The notes under the pieces: generated by a model
The model's input: the letters and a program-made list of their open reading frames with translations, nothing else
The model's database searches: none
Told to the model about the DNA's origin: nothing
Source of the DNA: Chelativorans multitrophicus
GTDB taxonomy: Bacteria; Pseudomonadota; Alphaproteobacteria; Rhizobiales; Rhizobiaceae
DNA: 64,000 nucleotides
Direction of reading: 5' to 3'
NCBI RefSeq assembly: GCF_011317445.1
Contig: NZ_JAAAPL010000001.1
Span: 1,612,001 to 1,676,000 of the forward strand
Translations under genes and position numbers: made by a program
In this document: one piece after another, positions 25,754-34,477 of the stretch
Numbering within the stretch: the first letter of the stretch is position 1
Layout: each line of letters starts with the position of its first letter

Positions 25754-26746
25754 TCAGCGGGCTGCGTCGATGGCATCGAGCCACTTGCCCGCGGCATCGC
25801 CATATTCATTTTTAAGTGCTGGCAGACCAGTGTCGCGGAAAGTGGCGAGAAAAGCCTCGAGGTCGATCTCATCCGGGCGGATGATTGTGATCTGCTCCTC
25901 GATCCCGGAAAGCAGCTCCTCCTCTTCAGCGACGGCGATAGCGGGGTATTCCTTGGCGGTCTCCGCGGAAGCGCGGACGACAGCTTCTTTTTGGGCATCG
26001 TCCAAGCGTTCCCAGGCGCGGGTGCTCATTGATACCAGGTGAGGCGAGATACCCCAGGGAACCATCGACAGGGAGTCCTGCACTTCATAGAGTTTGGCGC
26101 CGACGATATTTCCCACCGGGTTATGCTGGCCCTGCACCACGTCGCGTTGAAGCGCGACATAGAGTTCAGAAAAATCGATCGGTGTCGGAATCGCCCCAAC
26201 CGCCTCGGCCATCACATTGAATGACGGCACGTTCGGGTTACGGATCTTGACGCCTTTAAGGTCGGCCGGGCTTTTGACCTCGATATCGCGCATAGTGATA
26301 TAGCGGAATCCGCCGTGGGGAACGACGAACAGAGCTTTCACATCGGCATCGGCCTGAAATGCCTCCATAAGCTTCGCACCATCCTCACTCGAGAAGAAGT
26401 TGGTGAAATGCTCGAGGCTCGAATAAAGCATCGGCGCCTCAAGTGCACCGGCCCAAGGGACGAAATAGGAAAACGTCCCGGCGATCGTCATGTCGAGCGT
26501 GCTGCTGCGCACGCCTTCCTGAAGTTGGCGTTCGTTGCCCAGCGTCCCGGAATTGAAAATCTGCACGGTGACGCTGCCATCGCTGTATTCTTCGACCTTG
26601 GAGGCAAAAAGCTCAGCGATCGTCTGCTGGGGGCTTACCGGCGCACCAACATGCCCAAGGCGGATAGACACCTCATCTGCAAGGGCCGATCCCGTCATGG
26701 TGAGCGCGGCCAGAATACCGCAAGCAGTTATGGTAAAAAGTCTCAT
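25754..26746 (-). CDS. dctP: TRAP transporter substrate-binding protein DctP
   Basis: 330 aa periplasmic receptor with signal peptide (residues 1-23, cut after GSALADE). The ligand-carboxylate-binding Arg of the family lies in LKGVKIRNPNVPSF, and DVVQGQHNPVGNI follows. The overall pattern places it in the group that binds monocarboxylate sugar acids, but the ligand cannot be named. GNT-type regulator gene precedes it by 35 bp. Confidence 0.9.
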   Translation of the reverse strand: MRLFTITACGILAALTMTGSALADEVSIRLGHVGAPVSPQQTIAELFASKVEEYSDGSVTVQIFNSGTLGNERQLQEGVRSSTLDMTIAGTFSYFVPWAGALEAPMLYSSLEHFTNFFSSEDGAKLMEAFQADADVKALFVVPHGGFRYITMRDIEVKSPADLKGVKIRNPNVPSFNVMAEAVGAIPTPIDFSELYVALQRDVVQGQHNPVGNIVGAKLYEVQDSLSMVPWGISPHLVSMSTRAWERLDDAQKEAVVRASAETAKEYPAIAVAEEEELLSGIEEQITIIRPDEIDLEAFLATFRDTGLPALKNEYGDAAGKWLDAIDAAR

Positions 26747-26781
26747 ACTTTCCTCCCGGCTGGGTTGTAAATTTGCCTGTC

Positions 26782-27498
26782 TCAGGCTCGGTGGACGGAC
26801 ATCCTCATCCTGATCGCCCGCCCGATCTCGAAGTGGTTTCTGACCGCGCGCTCGGCTTCGTCCGGATTGCCTTCTGTCAGGGTGGTGAGGATGCGGTAGT
26901 GGTCGTCGATGATCTGCTGGCGTGTGCTCGCATCGGCTGCGACCAACACCCGGCGCTCCACATGCGAACGCTGAAGAAGATCGGCGATGGCGATATACAT
27001 GCTGCGCAGCGCGGTAGCGGCGCTGGCATCGACGAGGGCCATGTGAAATTCGTAATCGGCTCGGGCCCCGACAACGGGATCATCGATCGTTTTGGCGATC
27101 GCATCAGCGAACCCGCGCATTCTCTCGAAATCACCGATACCCGCACGCGAAACCGCGAGACGTGCCGCTTGGCACTCGACGGCTATCCGGGCCTCCATCA
27201 CTTCGTCCACTGCATTGCCCTTATTCGCAAGGGCGAAGCTGAAGAAGTCGCCTAGGATGTCGATATTCGGCCTCGACACGACCGAGCCGACGCCGTGTCG
27301 AATCTCGATGACACCGAAGATAGAGAGCGCGCGCAACGCTTCGCGCAGCACTGGTCGGCTTACTTCCAGAGCCTGACACAGCTCCCGTTCTGGCAGAAGC
27401 AGGTCGCCTTCCTTGAGCGCGCCACTGAGCAATTGCTCCCGCAGGAATCCGAACACGCGTTCGTAACCATTCGCAGATTTTCGGGTGGCGCCTTGCAT
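26782..27498 (-). CDS. FCD-domain GntR family regulator of the TRAP operon
   Basis: 238 aa. Winged-helix N-terminus (LLPERELCQALEVSRPVLRE, then GSVVSRP) and an FCD C-terminal domain with metal-binding candidates (DYEFHMALVDAS; RQQIIDDHYRI). It is the first gene of the operon gntR-dctP-dctM-dctQ-dehydrogenase-rpiB, so it probably represses its own promoter and the whole unit until the imported acid binds. Confidence 0.88.
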   Translation of the reverse strand: MQGATRKSANGYERVFGFLREQLLSGALKEGDLLLPERELCQALEVSRPVLREALRALSIFGVIEIRHGVGSVVSRPNIDILGDFFSFALANKGNAVDEVMEARIAVECQAARLAVSRAGIGDFERMRGFADAIAKTIDDPVVGARADYEFHMALVDASAATALRSMYIAIADLLQRSHVERRVLVAADASTRQQIIDDHYRILTTLTEGNPDEAERAVRNHFEIGRAIRMRMSVHRA

Positions 27499-28136
27499 AA
27501 AACTTCAGTGAGATCGTTAGTGGTATTACCTCTCTAGCATGACCCGGCCGCGAACATCAAGCGCAGGTAAGGCGGGAGCGTAGCCCCCGCTTTCGAGCGG
27601 TCGTTGCCCAACAGATACGGCGACTTTCACATGAGCAATGAGAGGAAGAAGGTTCGCGTGCCGGTGGATTCCCGAGCGCGCCACGGCAGTACTCATTGAT
27701 GGCTTTCTCGCCCATAGCAGCGCAAAACTGCGCCCCGAGCGAGGGGATTGGCAAGCGGCACGCGCAAGCCGCTTCGAGCCGTCCGAAAGGCGGGCTCTGT
27801 GATCAGGAAGAACGGCCAGCCTGGCGTTCGCCTGCGTCGAGATTTTACCAAGACTGCTTCAGATCACCGTATCGACGGGAATGGACCAGCGGTGTGCGCT
27901 GTCATCGCGAGCCTCCAACAAAGAGGCTCCAAGGTCCGCTACCGCGGAATACGCGCCGCGATGATACGACCGCCTCGTCGCTGGCGGGGCAAAAGAGCGG
28001 GACAAGAATCGCGGAATGTCGGCCTGCGGCGCGGCCCGATACGTTCGGGCAGCACGGCTGATGCGAGCACCGACTTCGATGTCGCGCCGATCCGGTCGGG
28101 CCGCCATTCAGTCGGACCCGACACTGGTCGATTAGG
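27499..28136. other. 638-bp intergenic stretch without a supported gene
   Basis: Lies between the gntR start (minus strand) and the 3' end of the DUF1185 gene (minus strand). Several open frames of 60-130 codons cross it on both strands, but all are Arg/Pro-rich, have no ribosome-binding site and resemble no family I know. It could be remnant sequence from an old insertion or deletion; I see no transposase motif. Confidence 0.4.
27522..27530. promoter_or_regulatory. Candidate operator upstream of the TRAP-operon gntR
   Basis: GGTATTACC, a 9-bp palindrome with a central T, lies 24 bp before the gntR start. FCD-type regulators usually bind such short symmetric sites near their own promoter. 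Short palindromes occur by chance, so this is a weak call. Confidence 0.35.
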
Positions 28137-28727
28137 TTAGGCGGATTGCTGCTCGGCTTTCATCTCCGCCATGTCGCTGAAGCGGTCTCCGATGCGCGGA
28201 TGCGCGCGGCCGCCATCCGACGCGCCGATAGCGACCAGAATTTCATCGGGCCCAGGCGCGTCGGCGATTTGGAAATTCGCCGTCAGGAAGTGCGAGCGCT
28301 TTCCGGTCTCGCTCTTGTGGATCATCGGTAGGGAAAGAAGCGCGCCGGGCGCGTTTCGGGTGTTGCTGAAGCTCAGAAAGGCGGTGCCGTGCACGGCATC
28401 GCGGAAATGGTTCCCAAAACGCAGAGTATGGATCAGCGCTGAGGCGTGCTCGATCTCTCCGTTCACGCCAACGCAGGCGGCCTTGCCAAAAGCTTCGACG
28501 CGATCGGGATCCATCAAGGAGATCAGACGGCGGGTCATCTCGGCGCCCAGTTCTGGGGCGATGCGGCGGATTTCGGGCCCCAGATCCTCGACAAAGCCTT
28601 GGCCCGCCCAGGGGTTGGGCAGGACCGCCGCGATGACAACGGAGGTGATGGGGCGAGCGGCGGGTTTGCCGGCCTCGATGACAGTTTCTTCGACGAACGC
28701 CGCGAATTTCCGGATGCCAAGCGACAT
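28137..28727 (-). CDS. Amino acid synthesis family protein (DUF1185/AA_synth)
   Basis: 196 aa from ATG 28727 (GAGG 6 nt upstream). The layout IRKFAAFVEETVIEAGKPA, then VIAAVLPNPWAGQGFVEDL and the C-terminal GPDEILVAIGASDGGRAHPR is characteristic of the PF06684 family. Biochemical function of the family is not established to my knowledge; members occur in catabolic clusters with PucR regulators and flavin monooxygenases. Transcribed divergently from the PucR-type regulator, with TGCGAAAC boxes in the shared 124-bp promoter region. Confidence 0.75.
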   Translation of the reverse strand: MSLGIRKFAAFVEETVIEAGKPAARPITSVVIAAVLPNPWAGQGFVEDLGPEIRRIAPELGAEMTRRLISLMDPDRVEAFGKAACVGVNGEIEHASALIHTLRFGNHFRDAVHGTAFLSFSNTRNAPGALLSLPMIHKSETGKRSHFLTANFQIADAPGPDEILVAIGASDGGRAHPRIGDRFSDMAEMKAEQQSA

Positions 28728-28741
28728 GAGGATCCTCTGGT

Positions 28742-28756
28742 TAGTGTTTCGCACAC
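28742..28756 (-). promoter_or_regulatory. TGCGAAAC box upstream of the DUF1185 gene
   Basis: On the minus strand this reads GTGTGCGAAACACTA. The core TGCGAAAC recurs at 28819, 30740 (as TACGAAAC) and 36041, always in intergenic regions of the same gene set. It sits 15 bp before the DUF1185 start codon. Proposed binding site of the adjacent PucR-type regulator. Confidence 0.5.
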
Positions 28757-28818
28757 ACTATAGGGGGCGGATGACAGCAGACTCTTCCTGCGGTATGAGG
28801 GAAATGATCTGATTAGTC

Positions 28819-28833
28819 TCCTGCGAAACGAAG
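28819..28833 (+). promoter_or_regulatory. TGCGAAAC box upstream of the PucR-type regulator gene
   Basis: TCCTGCGAAACGAAG, 18 bp before the regulator start codon. Together with the inverted copy at 28742-28756 it could serve autoregulation and divergent control. Confidence 0.5.
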
Positions 28834-28851
28834 TATGAATTCCCGGTCCGG

Positions 28852-30702
28852 ATGGACCATAGTTGCGCGTCAAACGGCCCAACCGTACCCGGACAGAAGG
28901 ATTCTAGCGCCATCGATTGGAAGGCCAAACTTTCGTCCCTTACCCAGGCCGTGGTGCAGATCAACGGCACCGGCAGCCTCGAATCGGTTCTCGTCAACCT
29001 GGTGACGACCGCGTGCAAGCAGGTCGGCTGGGCGATGGGCTCGATCATGTCGATCAGCGCCGAACACGGCTTTGCATATGTCATGGCGCGCCACGATCCG
29101 AACCTGCTGCAGCGCGAGCTGCGCGACCGATGGGAGCTGGCAACCAGCCCTTCTTTGATGGCTCTCCAGCGCAACCAGCAGATCTATATCCGCGATGCGC
29201 GCGAATCCGCCGAGTTCCCCGCTTACCGGATTGAAGCTTTCGAGCGTGATTACCGTTCGGTACTGGTCGTGCCGATGAACTGCGCTGATTTCGAAGGCCG
29301 CCCGATGGTGCTGAGCCTGTTGTCGCGCCAGATCTCGGAGATTTCGGAGGACGATCAGGCGATCCTGGACATGGTGGTCCAGCTCGGGGTAGCTGCGGTC
29401 GAGCAGGAGCGACGCGTCCAAGCCGCCAGGCAGGAGGCCGCCCGGCAGGAAAAGGCGCTGAGCGCACACAAGTCGCTGCTGGACCACGCGCTGGCGGACA
29501 ATTCGGTCCCTTTGCTCTGCAAGTTGCTTGAGAATCTGCTCCAGACGCCGGTGGTGGTGGTGGATTTCACGGTGTCGCAGGTGGTGGGCGGGCGAACGCC
29601 CGACCCCGCGCGCTTCGACGATGAGACCTGGCAGGCTGAGGTTCGGCGGGTCTATGGCGCACAGATCGCCAAGATAGCGCGCGAGGCCGCCGAGCGCGCG
29701 ACGCAGGCCCAGACCATGATCGCGCTCCACAACGGGGCGGATACGCTCCAGCTTGCAGCACGGATCCAACCGCTGGTGGTCGATGCAGACAAGGTCGGGG
29801 CAATGGTCATCTTCACGCAGGTAAGCGAGCCCGACATCCTGGAATTGATGATCCTCGACAGCGCACGCTTTGCGCTCAGCGTCGTGATGATGCGGAATTT
29901 CATTCGCTTCCGGTTCGAGAAGCGAAGCCAGGCGGAGCTGTTCTTCGAGGTGATCGAGCGGCGCTGGCGCGACAAGGCGGATCTGCTGATGCGCGCGCAG
30001 CGCCAGGGGCTGGATTTCTCGCGCCGGCAGCAGATGCTGATCGTCGATTTCGAGAGCAGCGGGCACGAGTTCAGCAGCATGGCCATCAATCTTCACCGCG
30101 CCCTGTCGCAAGCCGTCCAGGCGCCGGCGAAGGGGATCTCGGTGCTGGCGGTCGACGGCGCAATGATCTGCCTCTGCCCGGTTGGGCCAGAAAATTCCCA
30201 GGCTGAGATGCATAAGCTCGCGCAGCGCGCTGCTCGCGAACTGAGCGCCTATCTCGACAAGCCTCCCGTCGTGGTGCTGAGCGCCGTCTGCGCCGACTTG
30301 CCCGATTATGCCGAAGCCTGGGAGCGCAGCCGCAGGGTCGTGGCAATCGCGCGGTCCATGGGGAAATTCGGGGCACTCTCGATGCAGGATTTCGGCCCTA
30401 TGCCGATGCTGGCTGCAGCGGCGGGCGTGGACGAGGTGCGGCTCTTTCTCGACGACGTGCTTGGGCAGATTATCGGATACGACCGAGAGAAGGGAACGCC
30501 TTACCTCGAAACGCTCGAGATCTTTTTGCGCGAGCAGGGACGCAGCCAGGCCACTGCCGACGCCATGGGGCTGCATGTGACGACGCTGCGCTACCGCCTC
30601 AAGCGCATAGAAGAGCTCTTTGGGATCAATGTCGAAGCGCCCGAGCGGCGCTTCGCGGTCGATCTGGCCATCCGCCTGTACAAGATGATCGCGCCTGAAT
30701 AA
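28852..30702 (+). CDS. GAF and PucR-type helix-turn-helix transcriptional regulator
   Basis: 616 aa cytoplasmic regulator. Residues about 20-190 form a GAF-like sensor (NGTGSLESVLVNLVTTACKQ start), followed by a short Gln/Ala-rich helical linker (ERRVQAARQEAARQEKALSA), a middle domain, and a C-terminal PucR HTH (YLETLEIFLREQGRSQATAD then LRYRLKRIEELFGI). PucR proteins commonly activate purine or other nitrogen-compound catabolism. It is flanked by the DUF1185 gene and the flavin-monooxygenase operon and most likely activates both; the common TGCGAAAC box supports this. Confidence 0.85.
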   Translation: MDHSCASNGPTVPGQKDSSAIDWKAKLSSLTQAVVQINGTGSLESVLVNLVTTACKQVGWAMGSIMSISAEHGFAYVMARHDPNLLQRELRDRWELATSPSLMALQRNQQIYIRDARESAEFPAYRIEAFERDYRSVLVVPMNCADFEGRPMVLSLLSRQISEISEDDQAILDMVVQLGVAAVEQERRVQAARQEAARQEKALSAHKSLLDHALADNSVPLLCKLLENLLQTPVVVVDFTVSQVVGGRTPDPARFDDETWQAEVRRVYGAQIAKIAREAAERATQAQTMIALHNGADTLQLAARIQPLVVDADKVGAMVIFTQVSEPDILELMILDSARFALSVVMMRNFIRFRFEKRSQAELFFEVIERRWRDKADLLMRAQRQGLDFSRRQQMLIVDFESSGHEFSSMAINLHRALSQAVQAPAKGISVLAVDGAMICLCPVGPENSQAEMHKLAQRAARELSAYLDKPPVVVLSAVCADLPDYAEAWERSRRVVAIARSMGKFGALSMQDFGPMPMLAAAAGVDEVRLFLDDVLGQIIGYDREKGTPYLETLEIFLREQGRSQATADAMGLHVTTLRYRLKRIEELFGINVEAPERRFAVDLAIRLYKMIAPE

Positions 30703-30739
30703 GCCCTCCAGCGCTGGCCGGCCGACAGCGCATACGACT

Positions 30740-30754
30740 TCCTACGAAACACAG
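30740..30754 (+). promoter_or_regulatory. TACGAAAC box upstream of the flavin-monooxygenase operon
   Basis: TCCTACGAAACACAG, 12 of 15 positions shared with the 28819-28833 box, including TCCT, CGAAAC and AG at matching spacing. It lies 91 bp before the flavin reductase start, a suitable place for an activator. Confidence 0.5.
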
Positions 30755-30845
30755 CAAAGAATTCCATTCCCTTCCTGAGAATGTCAGGAAGAACGTGTGT
30801 TGCAGCACCCGCTACCTTTCTCTCACCAGTCAAAGGCAAGGCGGA

Positions 30846-31835
30846 ATGCTGAAGATGCAGACAGTCGAGGAAATCGCGATCGACCCGAAAGCCTTGCGGC
30901 AGGCATTCGGAACCTTTGTGACTGGCGTGACCGTGGTCACGACGATTGACAAACAGGGCCGGCCGCGCGGCATGACTGTCAACTCATTTACCTCTGTCTC
31001 GCTCGATCCGCCGCTGCTGCTGGTTTGCATCGGCAAATCGGCGCAGAGCTATCCGGCCTTTGCCTCCGCCGACAGCTTCGCTGTGAATATCCTGCACGAG
31101 GGGCAGGCTGAGATCTCGCGCGTTTTCGCGTCCAAATCACAGCAAAAGTTCAGCAGCGTGTCCTGCGATAAGGTCCATACCGGCGCGCCCGTGCTGAGCG
31201 ACAGCCTGGCCTGGTTCGATTGCAGCCTGCATAGCCGCGTCGAGGCCGGCGACCATATTATCCTGATCGGACACGTCCAAGCCTTTGGCACCAGCACAGC
31301 GGCGCCTCTGGGCTTCTGCCGGGGCTCCTATGTGCGGGTTGATGATCCGTTGCCCTCGGGTTGGCCCAAGGCGCACGGAATGATCGTAAGCTACCTCATC
31401 GAGACGGAGCAGGGCCTGCTGCTGCGAGAGGACGGCAAGGGCGGGCTCGTCCTGCCCTCGGCGCGCCGGCGGCGACCCGAGGCACAGCTCCACATAGAGG
31501 GCAGTACCAATCTACAGCTCTATCCCGAAACGACCTTTCTCTATTCCATCTTCGACATGGCCGACAACGATCCGGGCCAGGTCGTTTATCGGGCGCGGCT
31601 TGCCGAAGAGCTGCCGCCGGAGGCGCATTCAGACGGACTTCGCGTCTTCGGCTTCGACGACATTCCCTATGATGCCATTCCCACCAGCGAGCTGCGCTCG
31701 GTTTTGCGCCGCTATGTGCGCGAGCGGCGTGACGGACGGTTCAGCATCTATGTCGACTCCGACGATGGCGGACGGGTCGCGCTAATCGACGGTGATCTGC
31801 GCGAATGGGCGCAGCACCAAAACACTCCCCTTTGA
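30846..31835 (+). CDS. Flavin reductase with C-terminal Nudix-like extension (monooxygenase reductase component)
   Basis: 329 aa. Residues about 10-165 are an HpaC/ActVB-type flavin reductase (GTFVTGVTVVTTIDKQGRPR, MTVNSFTSVSLDPPLLL) that would supply free FMNH2. Residues about 175-325 add a second domain (GMIVSYLIETEQGLLLRED onwards) with a Nudix-like strand pattern but no recognisable complete Nudix box. The start could be ATG 30846 or 30855. It heads the operon with the aldehyde dehydrogenase and the luciferase-like monooxygenase, which needs reduced flavin. Confidence 0.82.
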   Translation: MLKMQTVEEIAIDPKALRQAFGTFVTGVTVVTTIDKQGRPRGMTVNSFTSVSLDPPLLLVCIGKSAQSYPAFASADSFAVNILHEGQAEISRVFASKSQQKFSSVSCDKVHTGAPVLSDSLAWFDCSLHSRVEAGDHIILIGHVQAFGTSTAAPLGFCRGSYVRVDDPLPSGWPKAHGMIVSYLIETEQGLLLREDGKGGLVLPSARRRRPEAQLHIEGSTNLQLYPETTFLYSIFDMADNDPGQVVYRARLAEELPPEAHSDGLRVFGFDDIPYDAIPTSELRSVLRRYVRERRDGRFSIYVDSDDGGRVALIDGDLREWAQHQNTPL

Positions 31836-31849
31836 TCAAGGAGGCCCTC

Positions 31850-33361
31850 TTGCAAACTACCATGAAGTCATTGGAAGGCTCGCGTCAGGAGCTGTTCATC
31901 GGCGGTCGCTTCCGTGCACCGAGCAGCGGCCGGTTTATTCCTAGCTTCGATCCGACCACCGGCGAGGTCTGGTACGAGTTTGCCGAGGCCGACGCCGCCG
32001 ATGTCGACGCCGCCGTCACCTCGGCGACCAAGGCGTTCCACAATCCAGCCTGGCGGCGGATGACCCAGACCGATCGCGGCAAGCTCATTCGCCGCCTGGC
32101 CGAGCTGGTACTGGAGCATGCCGACGAGCTGGCTCTGATGGAGACCCGCGACAATGGCAAGCTGATCAAGGAAATGATGGCGCAGATGCGCGCCATGCCC
32201 GACAGCTATATCTATTTCGCCGGGATGGCCGACAAGCTTCAGGGCGACACGATTCCGGTCAACAAGCTGGACTCCCTCAACTATTCGCAGCGCGAGCCGC
32301 TTGGCGTCGTCGGCATGATTACGCCGTGGAATTCGCCGCTGATGCTTCTCACCGGCACGCTCGCGCCGTGCCTTGCCATCGGCAACACGGTTGTGGTGAA
32401 GCCCTCGGAACATGCCACTGCATCGACGCTGGCGCTGGCCGAACTGGTGGTCGAGGCCGGCATACCCGAAGGCGTCGTCAATGTGGTGACCGGGACGGGC
32501 GCCGTCACGGGCGAGGCGCTGACGCGCCATCCCGGCCTGGCGAAAATCGTCTTTACCGGCAGCACCGCGACGGGCCGCCGCATCGCCGCGAACGCCGCAG
32601 AAAATCTTATTCCTTGCCAGATGGAGCTAGGAGGCAAATCCCCCCATGTGGTGTTCTCGGATGTGGACATCGAGCGCGCAGTTAACGGCGTCGTCTCGGG
32701 GATTTTCGCGGCGGCGGGTCAGACCTGCGTCGCAGGTTCGCGCTGCTTCGTTGAGGCCAATATCTATGATCGCTTCCTCGAAGCGCTCGTCGAGCGCACA
32801 CGGCATATCCGCGTTGGGCACCCGATGGAGGAAAGCACCGATGTTGGACCGCTCGCGATGAAATCCCAGCTTGAAAAGATCGAGGGCTATGTCGCCTCGG
32901 GTGCGCGCGATGGTGCGAAAATCGCGGTCGGCGGGCGCCGCCCGAAGGACGGCGATCTGGCCCGCGGCTGGTATTTCGAGCCGACCGTCATGGCCGATGC
33001 GCGCAACGACATGAAATTCATGCGTGACGAGCTGTTCGCGCCGGTGGTGGGCGTGATGCCGTTCCGGGACGAGGCCGAGATGATCACGCTGGCCAACGAT
33101 ACCGAATACGGGCTCGCCTCGGGTATCTGGACCCGCGACATCGACCGCGCCATGCGCTTCGCCAGCCAGATCGACGCTGGCACGGTGTGGATCAACACCT
33201 ACCGCTCCGCCGCCTACATGTCGGCCAATGGCGGCTTCAAGAACAGCGGATACGGCCGGCGCGGCGGCTTTGACGTGATGCGGGAATTCTCGCGCTCCAA
33301 GAACGTGCTGATCGACTATTCGGGCGCCATGCAAGATCCCTTTGTCATCCGCCTGAAGTGA
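31850..33361 (+). CDS. Aldehyde dehydrogenase of the flavin-monooxygenase operon
   Basis: 503 aa from TTG 31850, which has AAGGAGG 5 nt upstream; ATG 31862 would lie 17 nt away and is the alternative. Catalytic Glu in QMELGGKSPHVV and Cys in AAGQTCVAGSR, and LFAPVVGVMPF near the C-terminus. It resembles carnitine/betaine-aldehyde and hydroxymuconic-semialdehyde dehydrogenases. In this operon it would oxidise an aldehyde released by ring opening or hydrolysis, for example a succinic-semialdehyde-like product. Confidence 0.88.
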   Translation: MQTTMKSLEGSRQELFIGGRFRAPSSGRFIPSFDPTTGEVWYEFAEADAADVDAAVTSATKAFHNPAWRRMTQTDRGKLIRRLAELVLEHADELALMETRDNGKLIKEMMAQMRAMPDSYIYFAGMADKLQGDTIPVNKLDSLNYSQREPLGVVGMITPWNSPLMLLTGTLAPCLAIGNTVVVKPSEHATASTLALAELVVEAGIPEGVVNVVTGTGAVTGEALTRHPGLAKIVFTGSTATGRRIAANAAENLIPCQMELGGKSPHVVFSDVDIERAVNGVVSGIFAAAGQTCVAGSRCFVEANIYDRFLEALVERTRHIRVGHPMEESTDVGPLAMKSQLEKIEGYVASGARDGAKIAVGGRRPKDGDLARGWYFEPTVMADARNDMKFMRDELFAPVVGVMPFRDEAEMITLANDTEYGLASGIWTRDIDRAMRFASQIDAGTVWINTYRSAAYMSANGGFKNSGYGRRGGFDVMREFSRSKNVLIDYSGAMQDPFVIRLK

Positions 33362-33385
33362 TCAAAGAAAAACAGGAGTATCGAG

Positions 33386-34477
33386 ATGAGGTTCGCCGTA
33401 TCTCTGACCATGGAGCGATTCACTCCGGACAGGCCGATGAGCGAGGTGAAGGAGAACCTGCTTCATCTGGCCAAGATGGCCGACGAGGGCGGTTTCGAGA
33501 CGATCTGGACCGCCGAACATCACACGATCGAATGCACCATCTCGCCGAACCCGTTCCAGACGCTGACCTGGCTCGGCCAGCACACCGATCGCATCCGGCT
33601 GGGCACCTCGACGCTCGTCGCGCCCTACTGGAGCCCTATCCGGCTGGCCGGGGAATCCGCGCTCTGCGACCATCTGACCGGCGGCCGGCTCGAATTCGGC
33701 ATTGCCCGCGGCTCATACCAGTACGAGTTCGACCGCATGGCTGGCGGCATACCCCAGCAGGAGGGCGTGGCCTATCTCAAGGAGCTGCTTCCGGCGGTCA
33801 AAGCCTTGTGGAAAGGCGACTATGCCCATGACGGGCATTACTGGAAATTCCCGATTGCGGCGGCAGTGCCCAAGCCGCTGCAGCAGCCGCACCCACCGGT
33901 TTGGGTGGCGGCGCGCGATCCGGGCACCTTCGACTGGGCGGTTGCCAATGGCGCCAACCTGATGACGACGCCACTCTCGGCCCCGGCCGCCGAGATCGCT
34001 GTGCTGGGCGAGAAGTTCCGCAAGGCGGTCGCCGATCACCCCGAGGTGCCCAAGCCGCGCCTGATGATGCAGCGCCGGACCTGCGTTTACGATCGCTCAC
34101 AGGACTGGGAAGTGGCGGTCCAGCATTCCATCGATTATGGGCGCCATTTCGAGAACCTCATGCAGAATATCGGCGGTGTCACCAACGGTTTTCCAGAGCC
34201 GGTGCCCCTCGATAAAGTGAAGGGCAAGGAAAACTACAGTCCCGAGAACATCCGCAAAAACCTGATGTTCGGCACCCCAGACGAGGCCATCGAGAAATTG
34301 CTCGATTACGAGGCTGCGGGCGTCGACCAGTACTGTTTGGGCCTGACCTTCAATCTGCCCTTCGAGATGCAGAAAAGGACACTGCAGCTCTTCATTGACG
34401 AGATCATGCCGGTTTTTGCTGACCGCGAGCGTGAGGCCGCGCGTCAGTCACCCGCTGTTGCGGGGAGCATGGCATGA
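33386..34477 (+). CDS. LLM-class (luciferase-like) flavin-dependent monooxygenase
   Basis: 363 aa. Bacterial luciferase-like barrel: N-terminal strand RFAVSLTMERF, IWTAEHHTIECTISPNPFQ (His-His pair of the flavin site), LGTSTLVAPYWSPIRLAGE, and LTGGRLEFGIARGS. Such enzymes use FMNH2 from a partner reductase, here encoded two genes upstream. Overlaps the next gene by 4 bp. Resembles the class that opens N-heterocycles (trigonelline monooxygenase, RutA-like); substrate is inferred. Confidence 0.87.
   Translation: MRFAVSLTMERFTPDRPMSEVKENLLHLAKMADEGGFETIWTAEHHTIECTISPNPFQTLTWLGQHTDRIRLGTSTLVAPYWSPIRLAGESALCDHLTGGRLEFGIARGSYQYEFDRMAGGIPQQEGVAYLKELLPAVKALWKGDYAHDGHYWKFPIAAAVPKPLQQPHPPVWVAARDPGTFDWAVANGANLMTTPLSAPAAEIAVLGEKFRKAVADHPEVPKPRLMMQRRTCVYDRSQDWEVAVQHSIDYGRHFENLMQNIGGVTNGFPEPVPLDKVKGKENYSPENIRKNLMFGTPDEAIEKLLDYEAAGVDQYCLGLTFNLPFEMQKRTLQLFIDEIMPVFADREREAARQSPAVAGSMA

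Noticed and set aside
27748-28140. 130-codon plus-strand frame
   Set aside because: Arg/Gly-rich, no start signal, converges with the DUF1185 gene end; probably chance.
28870-30576. 568-codon open frame on the minus strand
   Set aside because: It is the exact antisense of the PucR-type regulator, is His/Arg/Leu-rich and resembles no family; it is a shadow of a GC-rich gene.
28837-30765. GAATTCC repeated downstream of two TGCGAAAC boxes (28837 and 30759)
   Set aside because: Spacing differs by one base and the third plus-strand box lacks it, so it is likely chance.
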